A stretch of DNA of 10,183 nt from Saccoglossus kowalevskii (lineage: Eukaryota > Hemichordata > Enteropneusta > Harrimaniidae). Shown here in pieces: positions 6,301-10,183 of the stretch. The stretch lies in NCBI RefSeq assembly GCF_000003605.2, contig NW_003120918.1:43682-53864 (forward strand), given 5' to 3'. Under the pieces are notes generated by a model. It did not search any database, was not told the DNA's origin, and was given only the letters and a program-made list of their open reading frames with translations. The position numbers and the translations under genes are program-made. Numbering within the stretch: position 1 is the stretch's first letter; every line of letters starts with the position of its first letter.

Positions 6301-9159
6301 ACTCCATGTCACTTTCTGAGCACTGCATGCATATAGCGACCATTGTGAAACTATGACAAATTCACCGCCGTGACGCCACAAATCACCCTTGTATGCTAAT
6401 TACGTTCTCTAGCTGGGGACTCGTTCTGAGTCAGCCAAGAAATTGGACGTGGGTTTCCTTATCCAGAACATTATTATTGATCGTTTATTTAATTTATGTA
6501 CATTTTTCACTTGATTTTTTTCCATAATGTTGTTTATAAATAAATTTTGCACTCAAAAAAAGTTCATTGTTCCAATTCATTACACTTTAAGGCCAATAAT
6601 GCATCACACATTTTGACCCAATCTTACAAAATAAGCTAATGAATGTTGACATTTCATTTGTCATATATTAAAAAACAAGTATTTGTATCCTTCAGAAAGT
6701 ATATACTTTCTCACACTTGGACAGTAATTCAGTAAAACTATTTGTTTGGTATAGGTGCCGAGTGAAACTCCAAGTTCATGGATCTTGTATGATTTAAAAG
6801 ATCATGCTGTTGAAAAAAGAAATTTGAGAAATCAAATAGAAGACCCCAGAGTAGGGCAGAATGTGATGGACATTGAAGAAAGACTAACTCTGCCCTGTCC
6901 TAGAGTAAGTAGAATATTTTTTTATTTTATAGATATGACAAGTTTTCTCACCACGAACATAAAAAATCAAAAATTCGCAAAACTTGACAAACACTCAGAT
7001 CAAGCTGAGACAAAAAATAGAATGCCAATTGAAAACTTGCAATGAACGATATGCAACATTAGAAGTATAACAAAAATAATTTATTGCTTATGATGTGACA
7101 AATAAACTAAAATTTCAGGGGTTAAACTGCGTAAAATTATTTCCAGTTTTGACAAATTAGACATTACATCAAAATCACCTACGAGATGTTGTTTTTAAAC
7201 ATTGCAGAAAAACATGAACCCTGGGGTTCTGACCAAGGTAACAAAGGTGGCGGCGCACACATCAGTCACAATATCACAACATACATTATGTCGCCTTAGG
7301 CGGCTTTCTTTGGTACTGAGACACTCTATGAATGAGGAAATTTCTAGAGGACAGGGTTTGTTTTTTCTTCGTCCGTCTCGTCTACAGTTGAATTATTTAC
7401 ACTTTTCTTTCCAATGTGACTTAATTTTGGGGTAATTAATGTCACTGGCGATTGAGTGATAACAAATAGAGTACAGCAAATCGAGTGTGTCTTCCCGACT
7501 GAGACTTGTTTTGTCACATTGTTGCCGTTGCGTGCAATGAGCAAAATATTGCTACTCTAGTATTTTTTGTTGGATTTGGAGGCTCTGCACGCTTGAAAGA
7601 CTTTGTAACTTCTTACAGACTTCACAGCCGAGTGTCTAAGCGCCACGGTATTGTTGCTTCAGAGGCCTGGGAAGAACACTGGGTCAAATCAAAATTGCTG
7701 GCCCCAGTTATTGATTCGCAAGCTGCTACCAAATATTCAGGGATGAACATTTTCCGCGGATTTCTAAGCCCCAGGGGTCGATTTTCTGAAACATCTAAAT
7801 TCGAGGAGAAAATTTTAGGGGAGGGGGGTCAGAATACAAATCGTCTTTATTCACTGGAAGTAAACATGCTGTCGGGTCATTGTGTCAGCTGCAAGAAGTC
7901 TGTATCAGTGTACGGTCGAAGGGAGACAACTCGCGGTGTCTCCAATGCGGCGTGTTCGTGACTCTTTTCAGTGCAATCGTAAAATCTGAAGTGGTTTCCA
8001 AGTGTTTGAAGTAATATGTAACGATTAACATGATTGGCTGGGTTTGCTCTGAGTGAGCTGCCCTGTTGCCTAGAGCCAATGTCTTGGACAAAGACTCGGA
8101 AGTCGTTATCAATGTCAGCTTGGACCCCGGCTACTTTACTTTCAGCTGAAAATTCTCATTCTCATCCCTGAATATTTTATAAAGCCAAAACAACATGCCA
8201 CTCTCCCATGTACGAGTTACTACAGTATTGCAACATTGGTTTCATTGTCAATGACGCTAAAGCGAGTGTGACACTTGCTTCAAGGCTCTTGATACTGCAA
8301 GATCATTTCTAAAGAAACACGACATATTACAAAAAGAGAACTACCGTTTTAAATTTAATATACATTTTTGTAAACATGCTGACTGTTATGATTTTGATAA
8401 AAAATAAATGACATAAACGGTGGAGAACGCGCTCCCCTGAAGGCAGAATGTAAATTAGCTATTTCTCGTTCAGCCTTAGTTTTACGCAATTGACATTTAT
8501 TTTTCAAGAATTTTTATCAGAATCACAACAAACTGCAAGGAGGTCAACTGTTAAAACAATAAATAGGTTTTTGTTATTTTTTCTATTAAAAGTGTAGAAA
8601 AAGACCACTAGGGCATATGCCCGGACATGACCTCAATTTCTTGTATCTAAATTGGGGCAGCTGCCCGGCAAGGGTGCTTACCTGGACAACTGCAGTACTT
8701 AGTATAACTTTAAAAAAATAATTACATATTGTTTGTTAAACATCATATATTCATCATATCTTACTTACTTACACATTTTTCTCATTATCTTCAAAGGTAA
8801 CTGTAACTGGTGGCATGCCAGTGATGGCAGATCATGTCGATAATTACAACTCCATTGCAGTTAATGACATGATTGCTATTTACTGTCCAGAATATGATGA
8901 AATACCACAAATTGGTAAAGTGTTGAGTCGAGACGATGACAAGTTTATTATACACTGGTACAAAGGCTCATGGAGGACAGCATGGAAGCCATTTTACCTA
9001 TTCCAGGGCCGAAAAAGGGTACCTTACCAGGATGAAGAGCCAGTGGAAGCAGCAATATATTGGGGGTTTTCTTTAAATGGCAGGAACATGCTGAGTAAAG
9101 AAACTCAGATCATCCTACATGAAAAATATGATGATGTAATTGTTTCATTGCAAGATTGA
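3086..9159 (+). CDS. DUF7869-type uncharacterised protein, 3' part (seven exons, 5' incomplete)
   Basis: This entry is the whole gene; exons are listed separately. Exons 3086-3324, 3645-3750, 4388-4650, 5176-5343, 6755-6904, 7208-7237 and 8797-9159 join in frame into about 438 residues. Six introns of 303-1559 bases have GT-AG ends, and the phase is compatible at every junction. The first 200 residues carry the signature I associate with DUF7869-type proteins of invertebrates: IPHDSN, LQLDNCFRENKN, FLPVGHTHENVDQMFS, SYTPP and MQGHSKPHNFRF. The spaced acidic and histidine residues suggest an RNase H-like or transposase-derived fold, which is inference. The final exon adds a separate small domain. 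The N-terminal half is missing: the first exon opens inside a codon (..GT), so at least one more exon lies upstream. Molecular function is unknown. The intact frame argues against a dead copy, at least over this part. Confidence 0.85.
3645..3750 (+). CDS. Exon B: VGHTHENVDQ motif
   Basis: The acceptor (T tract, then CATAG) ends at 3644 and the donor GTACGT starts at 3751. The exon reads IFVSFLPVGHTHENVDQMFS, then KISTKLGHRNTYTID, and ends on the first base of a split codon. That single G plus AT from 4388 completes an aspartate, giving NTYTI-DD-LEETVTASYTPP across the junction, which fits the family pattern. The HTHE(N/D)xDQ motif is the hallmark of the family and may contribute metal-binding or catalytic residues; no activity is proven. 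The frame stays open past the donor to a TAA at 3885, but that tail shows no family likeness. Confidence 0.9.
4388..4650 (+). CDS. Exon C: SYTPP to GHSKPHNFRF segment
   Basis: The acceptor (T tract, then TTGACAG) ends at 4387 and the donor GTATGT starts at 4651. After completing the split aspartate it encodes 87 residues from LEETVTASYTPPIKSCGLL to VPGLRCLK, phase 0. It contains the YNIKDWLLPHI and MQGHSKPHNFRF segments, followed by an aromatic-rich strand pattern (AYMQYRLWCTDKWQP). In related proteins the matching region (DWxxPH, then xGHSxPHxFxF) follows the HTHED motif directly, so the exon order supports a genuine gene model. Confidence 0.9.
5176..5343 (+). CDS. Exon D: end of the DUF7869-type region
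   Basis: The exon reads SIPGRDDVPSFVIPSLEKMD through AVQWWNDFFTNVKELEK, 56 residues, phase 0 at both ends. The acceptor is TTGTTTAAAG ending at 5175; its pyrimidine tract is weak but continues upstream as TAACTTGTTTTTGT. The donor is GTAACA at 5344, a weaker donor than the GTATGT sites of exons A and C. The frame is open over the whole exon, and the WW plus charged content looks like real protein. A minus-strand frame of similar length covers part of this area and is a shadow. Confidence 0.82.
5701..5745. repeat. Dispersed element with everted AGGTCA half-sites, copy 2
   Basis: TGACCTATCAGGTCAAA is identical to the 671 copy over 17 bases. Ten variable bases then lead to CAGGTCAACTTGTTCAAA, matching CAGGTCAAATTGTACAAA of copy 1 with two differences. 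CATTTTGATT lies shortly upstream of both copies. This one is inside an intron of the plus-strand gene, while copy 1 lies well upstream, so the element is dispersed and not a local duplication. Confidence 0.65.
5927..5954. repeat. 9-bp inverted repeat, potential hairpin
   Basis: ATTTCGGCA (5927-5935) and TGCCGAAAT (5946-5954) are perfect reverse complements separated by the ten-base loop TTACGAGTGT. The stem contains a CpG in each arm and lies in a patch with more G and C than the surrounding intron. It could be an RNA hairpin, a dyad binding site or the remains of a transposon end. There are no flanking signals that choose between these. Confidence 0.6.
6113..6343 (-). CDS. Possible first exon of an antisense gene, acidic N-terminus with PYRFEP motif
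   Basis: Read on the minus strand, ATG at 6343 sits in a good start context (A at -3, G at +4). It opens a 76-codon frame with a strongly acidic, serine-rich segment (SESDMESVLSSDESYEIEEY, then DDNER), followed at about residues 45-53 by GPYRFEPAR. From memory, an acidic stretch and a short PYxFEP motif occur near the N-terminus of invertebrate proteins that carry the cysteine-rich P2X7 C-terminal-like domain; that link is inference. The family-like part stops after FEPAR, and the rest of the frame (KICYVGVRV onward) may be intron read-through; GTGGGT and GTGTAC are possible donors. I find no matching zinc-binding exon on the minus strand here. It may be a genuine nested exon, a fragment of a copied gene, or chance. 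Confidence 0.35.
   Translation of the reverse strand: MVAICMQCSESDMESVLSSDESYEIEEYDDNERCHDFVLECQEQIGPYRFEPARKICYVGVRVPPPKMTVRFRHRL
6755..6904 (+). CDS. Exon E: charged linker segment
   Basis: The acceptor TTTGTTTGGTATAG ends at 6754 and the near-perfect donor GTAAGT starts at 6905. It reads VPSETPSSWILYDLKDHAVE, then KRNLRNQIEDPRVGQNVMDI and EERLTLPCPR, 50 residues, phase 0 at both ends. The frame stays open past the donor for 47 codons, but that tail is lysine- and asparagine-rich intronic sequence. The exon is rich in charged residues and probably links the DUF7869-type core to the C-terminal domain. I know no motif in it. Confidence 0.8.
7208..7237 (+). CDS. Exon F: possible 30-base microexon
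   Basis: A good acceptor (GTTGTTTTTAAACATTGCAG) ends at 7207, and GTAACA, the same donor hexamer as exon D, starts at 7238. The ten codons read KNMNPGVLTK, phase 0 on both sides. Including or skipping it keeps the protein in frame: LTLPCPR joins either KNMNPGVLTK-VTVTGG or VTVTGG directly. It could therefore be an alternatively used cassette or a false call; the acceptor is the strongest argument for it. Confidence 0.45.
7238..8796 (+). other. Intron F-G, 1.6 kb, no supported exon
   Basis: Bounded by the tentative donor at 7238 and the acceptor TTATCTTCAAAG at 8796. Positions 7240-8110 have more G, C and CpG than the rest of the introns and contain a 151-codon open frame (7506-7961, +) without recognisable domains; I do not call it a gene. 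ATTGGCT at 8033 and AGCCAAT at 8074 form an inverted pair of CCAAT-type boxes. Positions 8110-8600 are plain AT-rich sequence. Two GGGCANNTGCCC palindromes follow at 8611 and 8655. Confidence 0.6.
8611..8666. repeat. Pair of perfect GGGCANNTGCCC palindromes
   Basis: GGGCATATGCCC (8611-8622) and GGGCAGCTGCCC (8655-8666) are both perfect 12-base palindromes with an E-box core (CANNTG). Each is followed directly by GG. Their starts are 44 bases apart, and the intervening sequence is AT-rich and not duplicated. They could be bHLH binding sites or parts of a palindromic transposon remnant. Confidence 0.6.
8797..9159 (+). CDS. Exon G: C-terminal SH3/Tudor/chromo-like domain and stop
   Basis: The acceptor TTATCTTCAAAG ends at 8796, and the exon runs 120 codons in phase 0 to TGA at 9157-9159. 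It starts VTVTGGMPVMADHVDNYNSI. From about residue 25 it reads VNDMIAIYCPEYDEIPQIGK, then VLSRDDDKFIIHWYKGSW and RTAWKPFYLF. The alternation of short hydrophobic strands, an IGKV turn, HWYKGSW and a closing WKPF resembles small beta-barrel domains (SH3-like, Tudor, chromo or BAH-like) in chromatin proteins; I infer this from strand pattern and aromatic placement, without a family match. The rest (YWGFSLNGRNMLSKETQIIL) looks like a helical tail. A barrel fused to a DUF7869-type core might direct the protein to a nucleic acid or histone ligand, which is speculative. Confidence 0.85.
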   Translation, partial: VTVTGGMPVMADHVDNYNSIAVNDMIAIYCPEYDEIPQIGKVLSRDDDKFIIHWYKGSWRTAWKPFYLFQGRKRVPYQDEEPVEAAIYWGFSLNGRNMLSKETQIILHEKYDDVIVSLQD

Positions 9160-9241
9160 TGCTGGGAGTGAACTAAATTTACTTTAAATATTTAGAATAG
9201 AAACACATTTTCATTTTTTGTTATGTAATACATTAGTAATA

Positions 9242-9247
9242 ATTAAA
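9242..9247 (+). promoter_or_regulatory. Probable polyadenylation signal ATTAAA
   Basis: ATTAAA, the commonest variant of the animal polyadenylation hexamer, lies 83 bases after the stop codon of the gene. No AATAAA occurs between the stop and the 35-bp array. An (AT)n microsatellite follows at 9248-9262, then a T-rich TTTCTTTATTCC near 9277 that could serve as the downstream element. A short 3' untranslated region is therefore plausible. Confidence 0.5.
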
Positions 9248-9262
9248 ATATATATATATATA
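9248..9262. repeat. (AT)n microsatellite
   Basis: Seven and a half alternating AT dinucleotides lie directly after the ATTAAA hexamer, a simple repeat likely to vary in length between individuals. Confidence 0.85.
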
Positions 9263-9460
9263 CTGGTACATATACATTTCTTTATTCCATGGCTAAGAAT
9301 GAGTTATTATTTAGGAACTGCACACATCATAAGGACAAGTTAACAGCTCTTAAAGAAACTCGTTGATTTGCAACTCCAATGAAAGGACCAGTTACTTCAA
9401 CAAAACCCTACTCACAGCGAAAACCATGAAGCTACTAGTGTATAAAATAAATAAGAAAAC
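9263..9460. other. Spacer between gene end and tandem array
   Basis: AT-rich sequence with no recognisable gene, repeat or signal. The open frame that begins at 9363 enters the tandem array and owes its length to the array being free of stop codons. Confidence 0.6.
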
Positions 9461-10183
9461 CTTCAATTTCCCGACAATTGTCGAATACTGGAATGCCTTC
9501 AATACTCGACATTTGTCGGTTACTGGAATGCCTTCAATTCTCGACAATTGTCGGTTACTGGAATGCCTTCAATTCTCGACAATTGTCGGTTACTGGAATG
9601 CCTTCAATTCTAGACAATTGTCGGTTACTGGAATGCCTTCAATTCTCTACAATTGTCGGTTACTGGAATGCCTTCAATTCTCGACAATTGTCGAATTCTG
9701 GAATGCCTTCAATTCTCGACAATTGTCGGTTACTGGAATGCCTTCAATTCTCGACAATTGTCTGTTACTGGAATGCCTTCAATACTTGACAATTGTCGGT
9801 TACTGGAATGCCTTCAATTCTCGACAATTGTCTGTTACTGGAATGCCTTCAATACTCAACAATTGTCGGTTACTGGAATGCCTTCAGTTCTGGACATTTG
9901 TCGGTTACTGGAATGCCTTCAGTTCTGGACAATTGTCGGTTACTGGAATGCCTTCAATTCTCGACAATTGTCGGTTACTGGAATGCCTTTAATTCTCGAC
10001 AATTGTCGGTTACTGGAATGCCTTCAATACTCGACAATTGTCGGTTACTGGAATGCCTTTAATTCTCGACAATTGTCGGTTACTGGAATGCCTTCAATTC
10101 TAGACAATTGTCGAATTCTGGAATGCCTTCAATTCTCGACAATTGTCGGTTACTGGAATGCTTCAATCCTCCCCAACAATCGT
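9461..10183 (+). repeat. 35-bp tandem array centred on the palindrome CGACAATTGTCG
   Basis: The core CTGGAATGC occurs 20 times, starting at 9488 and then every 35 bases to 10153, with no insertion or deletion in between. A partial unit precedes it from about 9461. Each unit has TTCAATTCT, the palindrome CGACAATTGTCG and a GTTA spacer. Variants include ATTTGTCGG at units 1 and 12, GTCTGTTA at units 8 and 10, AATACT at units 1, 9, 11 and 16, and GTCGAATT at units 6 and 18. Units 8-9 and 10-11 repeat as a pair, so a higher-order duplication of 70 bp is visible. The last unit loses a C and diverges, so the array seems to end near the right edge. It is best called a minisatellite or short satellite, function unknown. 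Confidence 0.95.

Larger units (their letters stand above)
5344..6754 (+). other. Intron D-E, 1.4 kb, with repeat, hairpin and antisense open frame
   Basis: Bounded by GTAACA at 5344 and GTATAG at 6754. It is long compared with its neighbours and differs in composition along its length: about 5880-6420 is richer in G, C and CpG than the flanks. Inside are the dispersed everted-repeat element at 5701, an inverted repeat at 5927-5954, and the minus-strand acidic frame 6343-6113. The middle of the intron may be an insertion or a nested gene start. The right third (6420-6754) is plain AT-rich sequence with nothing I can identify. Confidence 0.7.

Noticed and set aside
7506-7961. 151-codon plus-strand frame as a gene or extra exon
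   Set aside because: No recognisable domain, it starts at a non-conserved context and lies between well-defined exons. Kept only as a finding.
7885-8112. 75-codon minus-strand frame
   Set aside because: It overlaps the plus-strand frame, has no motif and does not start at an ATG in a good context.
9363-10062. Long forward open frames of 89-209 codons as a repeat-protein gene
   Set aside because: They lie in the 35-bp array, whose consensus has no stop in any forward phase. Length comes from the repeat, there is no splice or promoter signal, and the peptide has no known fold.

Overview
The window looks like AT-rich nuclear DNA from a multicellular animal. It has no bacterial-style gene packing. 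The only convincing gene is split into exons of 30-363 bases by GT-AG introns of about 0.3-1.6 kb, and the rest is intronic or intergenic sequence with tandem and dispersed repeats. The protein family and the repeat-rich background fit an aquatic invertebrate such as a mollusc, cnidarian or similar lineage; the sequence alone does not fix the species.

Layout. Positions 1-395 hold 2.5 copies of a 157-bp tandem repeat cut by the left edge. Positions 396-3085 contain no exon I can support. They carry small repeats: a TGACCTATCAGGTCA-type element at 671 with a diverged copy at 1622, a roughly 20-bp-spaced CCGCCACAGTG cluster at 945-1016, and a local duplication ending in TAATTACGCAAAC at 2190-2384. 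From 3086 to 9159 runs the 3' part of a plus-strand gene, in seven exons (one of them tentative) that join in frame into about 438 residues and end at a TGA. Its body matches what I know as the DUF7869-type family, large and uncharacterised in invertebrates (PHDSN, LQLDNCFRENKN, VGHTHENVDQ). Its last exon adds a compact domain that may be an SH3/Tudor/chromo-like barrel. The 5' exons are not in the window.

Within the introns, the large D-E intron contains a second TGACCTATCAGGTCA element, a 9-bp hairpin, and on the minus strand an acidic open frame (6343-6113) with a good start context and a PYRFEP motif. That frame may be the first exon of an unrelated P2X7-C-terminal-like gene. The last intron carries two perfect GGGCANNTGCCC palindromes and an unexplained open stretch.

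After the gene, an ATTAAA signal lies 83 bases past the stop. From about 9461 to the right edge there is a 35-bp tandem array whose 20 copies of the CTGGAATGC core keep an exact 35-bp register. Each unit is centred on the palindrome CGACAATTGTCG. The array is the most striking non-coding structure here. I see no multi-gene system; the candidates for novelty are the gene's domain architecture, the antisense exon and the palindromic array.
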